A DNA stretch of 64,000 bases from the NCBI GenBank assembly GCA_009469585.1, contig SSXW01000003.1, positions 124,001 to 188,000 of the forward strand, read 5' to 3'. The notes beneath the pieces were generated by a model. That model saw only the letters and a program-made list of their open reading frames with translations. It was not told the origin of the DNA and searched no databases. The translations under genes and the position numbers were made by a program. Source of the stretch: Dechloromonas sp. Dech2017 (GTDB lineage Bacteria; Pseudomonadota; Gammaproteobacteria; Burkholderiales; Rhodocyclaceae). Of the stretch, positions 1 through 9,487 are shown in pieces (the first letter of the stretch is position 1; every line of letters begins with the position of its first letter).

Positions 1-291
1 ATGAGCGACTACGCGCTGGCCCTGATCGCCTTGCTCGTCGCCCTGCTCGGCCAGGCCACCGCGGCCGGCCTGGCCATCGAAGTCTATCTGCGGCGCGGCC
101 TGCCACGCGCCGTCAGCCGCACCTGGCTGGCCCTGGCCAGCGGCTCGCTGCTCCTCGCCTTGCAGAGCGGCTACACCCTCGAACTGGCCCTGCGGAGCGG
201 CCTCTACGACCTGCGCCAGGCGCTGCTCGCCAGCCTCGTCGGGATTTGCTTCGCGTTGGGTATCAACGGCCTGCGTCGCCAGCAACCCTGA
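1..291 (+). CDS. small membrane protein, unknown function
   Basis: The 96-residue product has three hydrophobic stretches (about residues 4-28, 42-60 and 72-90) joined by short loops containing Arg, so it is most likely a small inner-membrane protein. The window begins exactly on the ATG, so an upstream start or an upstream operon partner cannot be excluded. Its last 29 bases overlap tail to tail with the folate gene on the other strand. I do not recognise a family and assign no function. Confidence 0.6.
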   Translation: MSDYALALIALLVALLGQATAAGLAIEVYLRRGLPRAVSRTWLALASGSLLLALQSGYTLELALRSGLYDLRQALLASLVGICFALGINGLRRQQP

Positions 292-853
292 ATACCCCGG
301 CCTCGGTGACCACCCAATCGAGCCGCTGATCGTGGCGCTCCGGCCGGATGCTGGCCAGCCGGTTGATCTCGAAACCGACGCCGACGGCCAGCGGGCGCGG
401 CGATCGGGCGGCCAGCGTGCGATCGAAAAAGCCGCCGCCGTAGCCCAGCCGGTAGCCGGCCGCATCGAAGCCGTTGAGCGGCAGCAGGATCAGGTCGGGG
501 TCGAGGAAAGCGCCGCCGGCCGGCGTCGGGATGCCGTAACGGTCGGCGACCAGCGGCGTGGCCGGCGTCCAGGCGCGAAAGGCGAGGGGCTCCGCCTCGT
601 TCACCACCACCGGCAGCGCCGCCTGGGCGCCGCCTTCCGCCCAGCGGTCAACCGCCGCCCGGACATCCGGCTCGTGCTTGATCGGCCAGCAAAAAGCCAC
701 CACCCGCGGCACCGGCAGGGCGGCCAGCAGCCCGTCGACGATGCGCGCCGACCAGGCCGCCCGCGTCGCCTCGCTCAGCTTGGCTCGCCGCGCCACCATG
801 TCGCGCCGCAATGCCCGACGCCACGCCGTGTTATCCTCGATCGCTTCAACCAT
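263..853 (-). CDS. fau: 5-formyltetrahydrofolate cyclo-ligase
   Basis: This cytosolic enzyme uses ATP to convert 5-formyl-THF to 5,10-methenyl-THF, returning a storage folate to one-carbon metabolism. The 196 residues match the usual family length. The N-terminal basic segment (WRRALRRDMVARRAKL) and the C-terminal glycine-rich signature GYGGGFFDR (about residues 138-146) are typical of the family. The gene is divergent from the lytic transglycosylase gene, with only 15 bases between the two starts, so the promoters must overlap the opposite coding regions. Assignment is by family motifs only. Confidence 0.9.
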   Translation of the reverse strand: MVEAIEDNTAWRRALRRDMVARRAKLSEATRAAWSARIVDGLLAALPVPRVVAFCWPIKHEPDVRAAVDRWAEGGAQAALPVVVNEAEPLAFRAWTPATPLVADRYGIPTPAGGAFLDPDLILLPLNGFDAAGYRLGYGGGFFDRTLAARSPRPLAVGVGFEINRLASIRPERHDQRLDWVVTEAGVFRVAGDAGR

Positions 854-868
854 GGTTCATAATCTAGC

Positions 869-2797
869 ATGAAGTTTCGCCTCGCCCTCGCCGGTCTCTC
901 GCTGTCCACGACCCTCTTTGCCCAGGTCGGCGACACCGCCTTCACCAACGCCCGCGAGGCCTTTCGCAACGGCGACATCAACAAGCTGGAACGCGCCGCC
1001 AGCCAGCTCGGCAACCACGAGCTCGCCGTCTATGTCGAAAATTACCGCCTGCGCATGTGGATGGAAAAAGGCGACCCGGAAGGGCTGCGCAGCTTCCTGC
1101 AGCGCAACGACGGCAGCTACGTCGCCGAAAAGCTGCGCGCAGACTGGATCCGCTGGCTGGGCAAGCGTTTTACGTGGAACGAAGTGGATGCCGAATTTCC
1201 CCGCCTGATTTCGCCCGAAGCCGACGTCACCTGCTACAGCCAGCAAGCCCGCCTCGCCCGCGACGACCGCAGCGCGCTGGCCGAAGCCGAAAAGCTCTGG
1301 CTGACCATGCTCGAACCGCCCGAGCCCTGCCGGCCGCTGTTCGATCGCCTGGTCGCCAGCCAGCGCATGAACGCCGACGACATCTGGGCGCGGGCCCGGC
1401 GCCAGCTCGAAGCCAACCGCCCGAGCTGGACGAAAACGACGCTCAACTACCTGGCCGACGGCGAGGTTCCCGACGGCAAGCAGCTCGACGCCGCCATCGG
1501 CAGCGCCATGGGCTACCTCGTCCGCCAGCCGTCGACCTGGTATGCCAGCCGGCCCGGCCGCGAACTGGCCGCCTTCGCCATCCAGCGCCTGGCGACCAGC
1601 GACCCGCGGGTCGCTGCCGGCGAACTGGACAAGCTCGAAAACCGCCTGCACGACTCCGAACGCCAGTGGGCATGGAGCCAGATCGGCCTGCAGGGCGCCA
1701 AGAAGCACCTGCCGGAAACCGTCGCCTGGTACGCCAAGGCCGGCCCGGCCCCGCTTTCCGACGAGGGCTACCAATGGAAGGTGCGGGCCGCGCTGCGCGC
1801 CCAGGAGTGGGGCGTCGTCCGCGACACCATCCTGGCCATGCCCGAAGAACTGGCCGGCAAACCAGACTGGGTCTACTGGCTGGGCCGTGCCCTGAAAGCC
1901 GGCGGGCGGACCACCGACGCCGACCAGCTGTTCGAGAAAATCGCCGGCCAGCCGCATTTCTACGGCAACCTGGCCGACGAGGAACTGGGCCGCACCGTGC
2001 TGCCGCCGCCCATCGCCGCGGCCGTGACCAGCGACGAACAGCGTGCCGCGCGCAACAACCCGGGCATCCAGCGCGCCCTGGCCTTCTTCCGCCTCGACAT
2101 GCGGCTCGAAGGCATCCGCGAATGGAACTGGGCGCTGCGCGGCATGAGCGACCGCGAGCTGCTGGCCGCTGCCGATCTCGCCAAGCGCCAGCAAATCTGG
2201 GACCGGGCCATCAACACTGCCGACAAGACCAAGGCCGAGCACGACTATTCGCTGCGCTTTCTCGCCCCCTACGGCGACACCGTGCGCCCCGCCGCCCACA
2301 ACCAGTCGCTCGACGATGCCTGGGTGTACGGCCTGATGCGCCAGGAAAGCCGCTTCATCACCAATGCCAAGTCGACGGTCGGCGCCTCCGGGCTGATGCA
2401 GCTGATGCCGGCCACCGCCAAGTGGGTGGCCCGCAAGATCGGCCTGCGCGATTTCCGCCAGGGCCGGGTCAACGACACCGAAACCAACGTCCTGCTCGGC
2501 ACCAGCTACATGCGCCTGGTCATGGAAAACCTCGACAATCACCCGGTGCTGGCCTCGGCCGCCTACAACGCCGGGCCGGGCCGGGCCCGAAAATGGCGCG
2601 CCGACCAGCCGCTGGAAGGGGCCATCTACGCCGAAACCATTCCCTTCAGCGAAACCCGCGACTACGTCAAGAAGGTGATGAGCAACGCCGTCTATTATTC
2701 GGCGCTGTTCAACGGCCGGCCGGATTCGCTGAAGGCCCGCCTGGGTACCGTCGGTCCGCGTACGGCCGATGCGCCAAAAGACAGCGATTTGCCGTAA
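869..2797 (+). CDS. slt: soluble lytic murein transglycosylase
   Basis: The product is a periplasmic exo-type enzyme that cleaves the MurNAc-GlcNAc bond of peptidoglycan and leaves 1,6-anhydro ends. The 642 residues match Slt70-type enzymes: a short signal sequence (about residues 1-19, ending near LFAQ), a long helical superhelix region, then a C-terminal lysozyme-like domain. The catalytic Glu is E493 in MRQESRF, followed by SGLMQLMPATA and AYNAGPGR, which are the conserved Slt motifs. Very long open frames on the opposite strand and in the other frames are artefacts of high GC and are not called. Confidence 0.93.
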   Translation: MKFRLALAGLSLSTTLFAQVGDTAFTNAREAFRNGDINKLERAASQLGNHELAVYVENYRLRMWMEKGDPEGLRSFLQRNDGSYVAEKLRADWIRWLGKRFTWNEVDAEFPRLISPEADVTCYSQQARLARDDRSALAEAEKLWLTMLEPPEPCRPLFDRLVASQRMNADDIWARARRQLEANRPSWTKTTLNYLADGEVPDGKQLDAAIGSAMGYLVRQPSTWYASRPGRELAAFAIQRLATSDPRVAAGELDKLENRLHDSERQWAWSQIGLQGAKKHLPETVAWYAKAGPAPLSDEGYQWKVRAALRAQEWGVVRDTILAMPEELAGKPDWVYWLGRALKAGGRTTDADQLFEKIAGQPHFYGNLADEELGRTVLPPPIAAAVTSDEQRAARNNPGIQRALAFFRLDMRLEGIREWNWALRGMSDRELLAAADLAKRQQIWDRAINTADKTKAEHDYSLRFLAPYGDTVRPAAHNQSLDDAWVYGLMRQESRFITNAKSTVGASGLMQLMPATAKWVARKIGLRDFRQGRVNDTETNVLLGTSYMRLVMENLDNHPVLASAAYNAGPGRARKWRADQPLEGAIYAETIPFSETRDYVKKVMSNAVYYSALFNGRPDSLKARLGTVGPRTADAPKDSDLP

Positions 2798-2834
2798 AAT
2801 CGCGGCTTTACGAATCAAGTTTCCGGGGTTCCAC

Positions 2835-3797
2835 ATGGACATCAAGAAAGTCTTGCTGCTGGGGGGTAGCGGTTTCGTCGGTACCTACATCGTCAACCGC
2901 CTGTCGCAACGCGGCATCGAAGTGACGGTGCCGACCCGTCGCCGTGAGCGCAACAAGGCGCTGATCATCCAGCCGGGCGTGGACATGCCGGAAGCCGACA
3001 TCCATTGCGAAAAGACCCTGGCCGACCTGATGCGCGGCCACGATGCGGTGATCAACCTGGTCGGCATCCTGCACAGCCGCGACGTCGCCCTGCCGTACAG
3101 CGCAGATTTCGCCGCCGCCCACGTCGAATTGCCGAGGAGGATCGTCGCCGCCTGCAAGGCCAGCGGCGTCCGCCGCCTGGTGCACATGAGCGCCCTCAAC
3201 GCCGACCCCGCCGGCCCCTCCGAATACCTGCGCTCCAAGGGCGACGGCGAAGCCCTGGTGCTCGCCGCCCAGGGCGAACTGGACGTCACCGTCTTCCGTC
3301 CTTCGGTCATTTTCGGCCTGGGCGATTCCTTCCTGTCGCTGTTCGCGGGCATGCTCAAGAAGCTGCCCTTCTTCCCGCTCGGTTTCGGCCAGGCCCGCTT
3401 CCAGCCGGTGTGGGTGGCCGATGTCGCCGACGCCTTCGTGGACAGCATCGGCAACCCGGCCACCTTTGGCCAGGCCTACGAACTGGTCGGCCCCAAGGTT
3501 TACACGCTGCGCGAACTGGTCGACTACACCGCTGGCCTGGTCGGCAGCAAGGCCACCATCGTGCCGCTCTCCGAAGGCTGGGCCTACCTGCAGGCCGGCC
3601 TGATGTGGCTGGCCCCCAATCCGATGCTGTCACCGGACAACCTGCGTTCGATGGAAAAGGACAGCGTCTGCGAAGGCAGTTGCCACGCCCCGGCCAACTG
3701 GCACCCGACCGCGCTGGAGTCGATTGCGCCGACCTACATCGCCCTCAACACGCCGCGCGGCAAGCTCGACAGCTTCCGCTATCGCGCCGGCCGCTGA
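2835..3797 (+). CDS. NAD(P)-dependent epimerase, complex I NDUFA9-like
   Basis: The product belongs to the atypical short-chain dehydrogenase group related to the NDUFA9 subunit of respiratory complex I. The N-terminal Rossmann motif is LLLGGSGFVG (residues 7-16). The start at 2835 is chosen because the Rossmann strand follows directly; an in-frame ATG 66 bases upstream would add a basic tail and overlap the slt end. Length is 320 residues. The active-site Tyr-Lys pair appears as YLRSK. The substrate is unknown; bacterial members have been linked to quinone or lipid metabolism, which I cannot confirm here. Confidence 0.85.
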   Translation: MDIKKVLLLGGSGFVGTYIVNRLSQRGIEVTVPTRRRERNKALIIQPGVDMPEADIHCEKTLADLMRGHDAVINLVGILHSRDVALPYSADFAAAHVELPRRIVAACKASGVRRLVHMSALNADPAGPSEYLRSKGDGEALVLAAQGELDVTVFRPSVIFGLGDSFLSLFAGMLKKLPFFPLGFGQARFQPVWVADVADAFVDSIGNPATFGQAYELVGPKVYTLRELVDYTAGLVGSKATIVPLSEGWAYLQAGLMWLAPNPMLSPDNLRSMEKDSVCEGSCHAPANWHPTALESIAPTYIALNTPRGKLDSFRYRAGR

Positions 3798-3813
3798 GGC
3801 GGCTGGCCTGGCT

Positions 3814-5052
3814 GTGCATAGTTATCTCGTCGGCGGCGCCGTTCGCGACGAACTGCTCGCCCGCCCGACCGCCGACCGCGACTACGTGGTCGTCGGCACC
3901 ACCCCGGAAGCCATGCTGGCGCAGGGCTTTCGGCCGGTCGGCAAGGATTTCCCGGTATTCCTGCACCCGCAGACCAACGAGGAATACGCGCTGGCCCGCA
4001 CCGAGCGCAAGACGGCGCCCGGCTACCACGGCTTCACTTTTCACGCCGCCCCCGACGTCACCCTCGAGCAGGACCTCGCCCGCCGCGACCTGACCATCAA
4101 CGCCATGGCCCGGGCTGCCGACGGCACGCTGATCGATCCCTTCCACGGTCAACGGGATTTATCGGCCAAAATCCTCCGCCATGTCGGCCCGGCCTTTGCC
4201 GAGGATCCCGTGCGCATCCTGCGCATCGGCCGCTTTGCCGCCCGCTTCAGCGACTTCACTATCGCCCCGGAAACCCTGGCCCTGATGCGCGGCATGGTAG
4301 CCGCCGGCGAGGTCGATCACCTGGTCGCTGAGCGGGTCTGGCAGGAACTGGCCAAGGGTCTGATGGAGGACCGGCCATCGCGGATGTTCGAGGTGCTGCG
4401 CGAATGCGGCGCCCTGCGTCGCCTGCTGCCCGAACTCGACGCCCTGCACGGCGTGCCGCAACGGGCCGACTACCACCCGGAAATCGATACCGGCGTCCAT
4501 GCCATGATGGTCATCGACCAGTCGGCCCGACGCGGTTTCGCACTGCCCGTCCGTTTCGCCGCGCTGACCCACGACCTCGGCAAGGGCGAGACGCCGGCCG
4601 ACATCCTGCCCCGCCACATCGGTCACGAGGAACGCAGCGTCCGCCTCACCGAGCAGGTCAGCGCCCGCCTGCGCGTGCCAGCCGACTGCCGCGACCTGGC
4701 CCTGCTGATGGCGCGCTACCACGGTAACATCCACCGCGCCGCCGACCTCAAGGCCAGCACCATCGTCACCCTGTTCGAAAAGACCGACGCCCTGCGCCGC
4801 CCGGAACGCTTCCGCCAGTTGCTGGAAACCTGCCTGTGCGATTTCACCGGCCGCCTCGGCTGGGAAGACCGGCCCTACGACAGCCCGCGCCTTCTGCTCG
4901 CCGTGCTGGATGCGGTCAATGCCGTGGACGCCGGGAAAATTGCCCAGGCCTGCGCCGACCGTGCCGACATCCCCGAGCGAATCCACCAGGCCCGGATCAC
5001 CGCGGTCCGGCTGGCGCTAGACGATGCGGGAGAGCAGCCAGAGCAGCAATGA
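3814..5052 (+). CDS. cca: CCA tRNA nucleotidyltransferase (multifunctional)
   Basis: This enzyme adds or repairs the 3' CCA end of tRNA. I chose the GTG at 3814 because it gives HSYLVGGAVRD at the N terminus, the normal start of the family, and a length of 412 residues, the same as the E. coli enzyme. An ATG farther upstream would add a low-complexity segment inside the previous gene. The nucleotidyltransferase residues are in DRDYVVVG, the tRNA-binding helix follows, and an HD domain (HDLGKG, around residue 260) suggests phosphohydrolase activity. Bases 4143-4174 carry a copy of the dispersed 33-base repeat without changing the protein length. Confidence 0.93.
   Translation: MHSYLVGGAVRDELLARPTADRDYVVVGTTPEAMLAQGFRPVGKDFPVFLHPQTNEEYALARTERKTAPGYHGFTFHAAPDVTLEQDLARRDLTINAMARAADGTLIDPFHGQRDLSAKILRHVGPAFAEDPVRILRIGRFAARFSDFTIAPETLALMRGMVAAGEVDHLVAERVWQELAKGLMEDRPSRMFEVLRECGALRRLLPELDALHGVPQRADYHPEIDTGVHAMMVIDQSARRGFALPVRFAALTHDLGKGETPADILPRHIGHEERSVRLTEQVSARLRVPADCRDLALLMARYHGNIHRAADLKASTIVTLFEKTDALRRPERFRQLLETCLCDFTGRLGWEDRPYDSPRLLLAVLDAVNAVDAGKIAQACADRADIPERIHQARITAVRLALDDAGEQPEQQ
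4143..4174 (+). repeat. dispersed 33-base repeat, copy A (inside cca)
   Basis: GGTCAAC at 4147-4153, twelve spacer bases, then CCAAAATCC at 4166-4174. The spacer length matches the best intergenic copies. It lies inside cca and encodes HGQRDLSAKI with no length change relative to expectation. The 5' GCTGC part is decayed. Confidence 0.6.
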
Positions 5053-5214
5053 AAAGATGATCGTGGTCGCCACCGGAAAAACGTAGTTCCGGCCACGAAA
5101 ACGAAAAGCGAAATCCCCCGGCAGTTTGCCGAAGCGAACAAAACGGGCCAGGTGCGGGCCGATGATACCCAACAGGAAAATCGCCACCACCAGCGTCAGC
5201 ATCCACTTCAGCAT
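5017..5214 (-). CDS. DUF2905 family small membrane protein
   Basis: The 65-residue protein has two transmembrane helices (about residues 3-22 and 46-63) around a basic, aromatic loop that contains FGKLPGDF and FRFRGRNYVFP, the pattern of the DUF2905 family. The function of the family is unknown. The gene's 3' end overlaps the end of cca by 36 bases in a convergent arrangement. The neighbouring hydrolase starts 59 bases beyond its start on the opposite strand. Confidence 0.8.
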   Translation of the reverse strand: MLKWMLTLVVAIFLLGIIGPHLARFVRFGKLPGDFAFRFRGRNYVFPVATTIIFSLLLWLLSRIV

Positions 5215-5273
5215 TTGCTACGTACCGCAGGGTAAAACCCGCATTTAATCACGCCTCACCGCAACGGATCAGC

Positions 5274-6080
5274 ATGCCCACCACCCGAAACATCGACGGA
5301 CTGGAAGTTCACTCCTGTCTCCCTACCGGCAAGTCTAGCCGGCCGCCCCTGCTTTTCGTGCACGGCGCTTTCGCCGGCGGCTGGATGTGGACGGATACCT
5401 TCATGCCCTTCCTGGCCGAGGCCGGCTACCCGTGCCACGCCCTGTCGTTGCGCGGTCATGGTGGCAGCGCCGGCCGGGAGCAGATCAACAGCCATTCGGT
5501 GGCCGATTATGTCGACGATGTAGCGGCCGTGGTCGACTGGCTGGACGAACCGCCGATACTGATCGGACATTCCATGGGCGGCTTCATCGTCCAGAAGTAC
5601 CTTGAGCGCCATAGCGTGCCGGCCGTCGCCTTGCTCTGTTCGGTGCCGCCGCAAGGCCTGATCGCCGCCCAGTTCCACCTGCTGCTCAGCAAGCCGCAGC
5701 TCTTCCTCGAAATCAACCGGATCATGGACGGCGAGTACACCGACACCGGCACCCTGCGCGAGGCCTTGTTCTCCGGCGAGGTGGACGAGGCGATGCTGGC
5801 CGCCTGGCTACAGCGCATGCAGCCGGAATCGCACCGCGCCCTGTGGGACATGTCGATGTTCAACCTGCCCAGCACCTATGCCATGCATCGTCCGCCCATG
5901 CTCATCCTGGGCGCCGAAAACGATGTGCTGGTGCCGGCCTTCCTGGTTCAGGCGACCGGCCACACCTACGGCCTGCCGACGCACATTTTCCGCAACATGG
6001 GCCATGCCGTGACCCACGAAAAGGAATGGCCGCTGGTCGCCGCCACGCTCCGCAACTGGCTGGACGAACTCAGGCCATAA
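5274..6080 (+). CDS. alpha/beta hydrolase
   Basis: The 268-residue product has an alpha/beta-hydrolase fold. The oxyanion segment is LLFVHGAFAGGW (about residues 24-35), the nucleophile elbow GHSMGG (Ser near residue 101), and the catalytic His is in NMGHAVTHE near the C terminus, with a likely Asp in GAENDVLV. No signal peptide is visible, so it should act in the cytosol. The substrate cannot be told from sequence. No strong ribosome-binding site precedes the ATG. Confidence 0.8.
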   Translation: MPTTRNIDGLEVHSCLPTGKSSRPPLLFVHGAFAGGWMWTDTFMPFLAEAGYPCHALSLRGHGGSAGREQINSHSVADYVDDVAAVVDWLDEPPILIGHSMGGFIVQKYLERHSVPAVALLCSVPPQGLIAAQFHLLLSKPQLFLEINRIMDGEYTDTGTLREALFSGEVDEAMLAAWLQRMQPESHRALWDMSMFNLPSTYAMHRPPMLILGAENDVLVPAFLVQATGHTYGLPTHIFRNMGHAVTHEKEWPLVAATLRNWLDELRP

Positions 6081-6172
6081 GGGGCGAAGGGCGGCCCGCC
6101 ACGGTCGACCTTGCACTCGCTTCAATTCGGAACCATCATAGGCTCAGTCCAGCCATCATTCGCTGATCATCC

Positions 6173-7156
6173 ATGAGCACTCCGGAAAAATCGGGTTCCA
6201 CCTCGACCATCGTCGCGGCAATTCGCGCCAAGCGCGAGCGCCAGCCTCAGACGCTCAGCGACATCGCCCGCATGGAAGCCGATCTGGTCGCCGACATCGA
6301 AGCCTTCGACCTCGATGCCGCCGAGCGCCGGGCCCGGCGCGAATACCTGGCCAACTCGGCGGCCGGCATGAGTGACCCGCGCCTGGTCTTCCCGGAAATC
6401 GCTCCGCCCTTGGCCAATGCCGAACTAGGCAGCCGGGCCTTCGCCGGTGACCAGGCGGGCCCATCCCCCGCGGTCGAGGCGCCCCCCGACCAGCCCCGCG
6501 AAACGAGCAGCCTGCTCGACCAACTACGGCAACAGGCCGCCCTGCGCCAGGCCGAGATGCACATCGCGCTGGCCGAGCGAACGGCGATCAACGAAGCGGT
6601 CGACCAGGCGCTGAAACACCTGTTCTTCTTCCTGCACGAACTGGTGCAGCAACTGAACATCGTCAAGCCCGGCATCCCGCGCGTCTATCCTCTCGTCGAG
6701 CAAACCGTCCTCGACGAACTGGTGTGGCAGGAGGGCTTCGCCGATTACCGCACGCAAAGCCAGGCGGCCGGCGCGCTGGTCGAATTGGTGTCCTTCTCCT
6801 ATCACCTCTACCGGCAGAGCGTCATCCGCATCGAACGCGACGGGCCGTCGGTCGAGCGCTTCCGGACCATGATCTTCGACTACGGCCTGCCCTTCACCTG
6901 CAAGGAATTCAAGAACGACCGGGCCTATGTCGAGCGGGCGGAGTTCGACATCCGCTGCGATGTCAGCGTCAGCGTCCGCTGGCGAGCCGACTTCGCCAAG
7001 GGCGCCATCATTCTCGAAACGCGCAACCTGGAACGCCTGGGCAGCGCCGTTTATTCTCTCTCACCGCAAGCCGTCGACCAGGCCTTGCTCGACGATTTCG
7101 GGCGGCTCGTCCTCGGCCAGCCCAATCGCTTCCGCGAACTGCTCAACCGCGCCTGA
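6173..7156 (+). CDS. conserved hypothetical protein
   Basis: The 327-residue protein has no signal peptide or membrane segment. The first 70 residues are charged and probably helical (IRAKRERQPQTLSDIARMEA), followed by a Pro-rich linker near residues 95-115 and a globular C-terminal domain of about 200 residues that includes FFFLHELVQQLNIVKPGIP. Codon use matches its neighbours, so it looks native. I do not recognise a family. It is convergent with the MidA-type methyltransferase gene with a 1-base gap between the stops. Confidence 0.75.
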   Translation: MSTPEKSGSTSTIVAAIRAKRERQPQTLSDIARMEADLVADIEAFDLDAAERRARREYLANSAAGMSDPRLVFPEIAPPLANAELGSRAFAGDQAGPSPAVEAPPDQPRETSSLLDQLRQQAALRQAEMHIALAERTAINEAVDQALKHLFFFLHELVQQLNIVKPGIPRVYPLVEQTVLDELVWQEGFADYRTQSQAAGALVELVSFSYHLYRQSVIRIERDGPSVERFRTMIFDYGLPFTCKEFKNDRAYVERAEFDIRCDVSVSVRWRADFAKGAIILETRNLERLGSAVYSLSPQAVDQALLDDFGRLVLGQPNRFRELLNRA

Positions 7157-7157
7157 A

Positions 7158-8318
7158 TTACAGGCGCCAGCCCTGATCGCCGGTGGCGAAACCGCACAGT
7201 TCGCGGTCCACGCCGCGACCGATGGCGATAACCTTGAACAACTCGCCCATCTCGTGCGGCATCAGCAGCTTGCCGACCGCACCGGCGGCCCGGATGTAAT
7301 CAGCCGAGCCGTTGGGAATTTCGGCCAGCCGGTCGAGGATGCCGCAGTTGAGCAGGAACTGGCCCTGGCTGGTGTAGCCGAGCAGGTCAAGGCCGGCGCT
7401 GTGGGCGGCGGCGATGATGGCGGTGAAATCCACATGCACCGTGACGTCCTGCAGGCCGGGCAGATAGAACGGGTCGGGATGGGTATGGTGGCGGTAGTGG
7501 CACATCAGGGTGCCGCGTCCGCGCTGCTGATGGTAGAACTCGCGACGCGGAAAGCCGTAGTCGATGAGGAGCAGGGCGCCCAGGGTCAGGCGATGCCCCC
7601 ATTCGGTAGCCCAGGCTCGGGCGGCCAGGCTGATTTCGCTCTCGAAGCCGGGGGGCAGGGCGCACTGGGTGCCGATCTCCTCGGCGGCGGCAAGCAGGGC
7701 GCCGGACGCCGGACGCTCGTTCCACGTGAAACCGCCGTCATCGTCGAGGCCGACCCCGCGTTCGACGATGCCGTTCTCCCGCCAGGCGACGATGTGAGCC
7801 GGCATGGCATCGAGCAGTTCGTTGGCGACCACGACGCCGGCAAACGTCTCCGGCAGGCGGTCCAGCCAGGCGACGCGGGGCAGCAGGTGGGGCGCAGCGG
7901 CGGCGATGGTCTGCTGCTGGCGCTGGCGCAGGTCGGCGGACAGGTCGAGGATGGCGTAGGTTTCAGGCAACTGGCCGGCTGCTTCCAGGGCCAGCAGCAA
8001 ATCGGCGGCCAGGCGTCCGGAACCGGCACCGACTTCGATGATGGCCGGCGCCGAGGCGCTCATCACCTCGCCGACCTGACGGGCGAGCGCCTTCCCGAAC
8101 AGGCCGCTCATTTCGGGTGCCGTCACGAAGTCGCCGGCCGCGCCGAACTTTCTCGCCCCAGCCGCGTAGTAACCCATCCCCGGCGCATAGAGCAGTTCTT
8201 CCATGAAGGCGGCAAAGGATAGCCAGCCGCCGGCTGCGGCGATCTTCCGGCCGATCGCCTGCTGCAATTGCCGGCTATGGGCCAGCGCCTCGGGGTCGGG
8301 AACGGGAAGATGACTCAT
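7158..8318 (-). CDS. MidA/NDUFAF7-type SAM-dependent methyltransferase
   Basis: The protein (386 residues) belongs to the COG1565 family, whose mitochondrial member NDUFAF7 dimethylates an Arg of complex I. Family features are [17 protein letters not shown] (residues 37-53), the SAM-binding motif [16 protein letters not shown] (about 93-108), and [11 protein letters not shown]. Bases 7719-7732 inside the gene form a ParB parS-type palindrome that encodes FTWNE. It is divergent from ttcA. The target protein in this organism is unknown. Confidence 0.85.
   Translation of the reverse strand: MSHLPVPDPEALAHSRQLQQAIGRKIAAAGGWLSFAAFMEELLYAPGMGYYAAGARKFGAAGDFVTAPEMSGLFGKALARQVGEVMSASAPAIIEVGAGSGRLAADLLLALEAAGQLPETYAILDLSADLRQRQQQTIAAAAPHLLPRVAWLDRLPETFAGVVVANELLDAMPAHIVAWRENGIVERGVGLDDDGGFTWNERPASGALLAAAEEIGTQCALPPGFESEISLAARAWATEWGHRLTLGALLLIDYGFPRREFYHQQRGRGTLMCHYRHHTHPDPFYLPGLQDVTVHVDFTAIIAAAHSAGLDLLGYTSQGQFLLNCGILDRLAEIPNGSADYIRAAGAVGKLLMPHEMGELFKVIAIGRGVDRELCGFATGDQGWRL
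7719..7732. promoter_or_regulatory. parS site (ParB binding), variant 1
   Basis: GTTCCACGTGAAAC is the 14-base core of the widespread chromosomal parS sequence, in the same CC/AA variant as the Bacillus consensus. It lies within the midA-type gene. Three related sites occur in this window, as expected near a replication origin. Confidence 0.7.
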
Positions 8319-8486
8319 GGCTGTGGACAGGGTTCATTGGGCAAGGTGGCGTATTGTCGCCCTCCGCGGCAAATTTCCCTACTGTCGTCGCCGCTTCCGG
8401 CCAGCCGGCGAGCCGACGGCGAGCCAGGCAACACCCCGGAAGCCGCTGATTTTCCGGAGAAAACTCTCCGCCGGCCGGCATCACTT

Positions 8487-8519
8487 GGTAAACTGGCGTT
8501 TTTTCCCGTCGACCGCAGC
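8487..8519 (-). repeat. dispersed 33-base repeat, copy B (ttcA leader)
   Basis: On the minus strand: GCTGCGGTCGAC, spacer GGGAAAAAACGC (12 bases), then a decayed tail. It sits in the 243-base space between the divergent methyltransferase and ttcA genes, 42 bases before the ttcA start. Confidence 0.65.
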
Positions 8520-8561
8520 GATCGCTGCCTACCCGCATCGACACGCAACCCGCCTGGCACC

Positions 8562-9425
8562 ATGACTCAATCGAATACCCTGCAAAAGCTGCGCAAATCG
8601 CTCGAAAGCCGTACCGGCAAGGCGATCATCGACTACAACATGATCGAGGACGGCGACACTATCCTGGTCTGTGTTTCGGGGGGCAAGGATTCCTACACCC
8701 TGCTCGCCATGCTGATGGCGCTGCAGCAGCGCGCCCCGGTCAAGTTCAAACTGATCGCCATGAACCTCGACCAGAAACAGCCCGGCTTTCCGGCCGACGT
8801 GCTGCCTCGTTATTTCGAATCGATCGGTGTCGACCACCGCATCATCGAAGCCGACACCTACTCGGTGGTCAAGGACAAGATTCCCGAGGGCAAGACGACC
8901 TGCTCGCTATGCTCGCGCCTGCGCCGCGGCATCATCTACCGCACCGCCAAGGAACTGGGCGCCAACAAGATCGCCCTCGGCCACCACCGCGACGACATGG
9001 TGCACACCCTGTTCCTCAACCTGCTGTTCGGCGGCAAGCTGAAAGCCATGCCGCCCAAGCTGGTCACCGACGACAAGGCGCATGTCGTGATCCGCCCGCT
9101 GGCCTACTGCGCCGAGTCGGACATCGCCAAATTCGCCCGCGGCATGGAATTCCCGATCATCCCGTGCAACCTGTGCGGCTCGCAGGACAACCTGCAGCGC
9201 CAGAAGATCCGGGAAATGATGCAGGACTGGGACAAGCGCTATCCGGGCCGCACCGAATCGGTGCTCACCGCACTGCAGAATGTCGTGCCGTCGCATCTGG
9301 CCGACAACCGGCTGTTCGATTTCCAGGGCCTGACGCTGGATACGCCGGTCGAAGAGGGCGATATCGCTTTCGACAGTCCGGAAATGCCGATCAGCGGCTT
9401 TTTTCCGATAAGCCAATCCGCATAA
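8562..9425 (+). CDS. ttcA: tRNA 2-thiocytidine-32 synthetase
   Basis: TtcA is an iron-sulfur ATP-pyrophosphatase that thiolates C32 of certain tRNAs. The PP-loop [10 protein letters not shown] lies at about residues 38-47, and the two CxxC motifs for the cluster are CSLC and CNLC. Length is 287 residues. The ATG at 8562 is chosen because it starts the conserved segment [16 protein letters not shown]; longer open frames upstream run through a dispersed repeat copy and have no family similarity that I can see. Confidence 0.93.
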   Translation: MTQSNTLQKLRKSLESRTGKAIIDYNMIEDGDTILVCVSGGKDSYTLLAMLMALQQRAPVKFKLIAMNLDQKQPGFPADVLPRYFESIGVDHRIIEADTYSVVKDKIPEGKTTCSLCSRLRRGIIYRTAKELGANKIALGHHRDDMVHTLFLNLLFGGKLKAMPPKLVTDDKAHVVIRPLAYCAESDIAKFARGMEFPIIPCNLCGSQDNLQRQKIREMMQDWDKRYPGRTESVLTALQNVVPSHLADNRLFDFQGLTLDTPVEEGDIAFDSPEMPISGFFPISQSA

Positions 9426-9487
9426 TGCACAAATCAGGCGCCCATCATATAATGGTTTTCCGGATAAACAGGGACAGCGGTTAGCCA

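Noticed and set aside
1167-1180. GTTTTACGTGGAAC, a parS-like sequence inside slt
   Set aside because: It has two changes from the canonical palindrome, including one in the central CACGTG, and is not expected to bind ParB.
857-2845. 662-codon open frame on the strand opposite to slt
   Set aside because: Its translation is typical of antisense reading of a GC-rich gene (many Gly, Ala, Val, His); slt has clear catalytic motifs.
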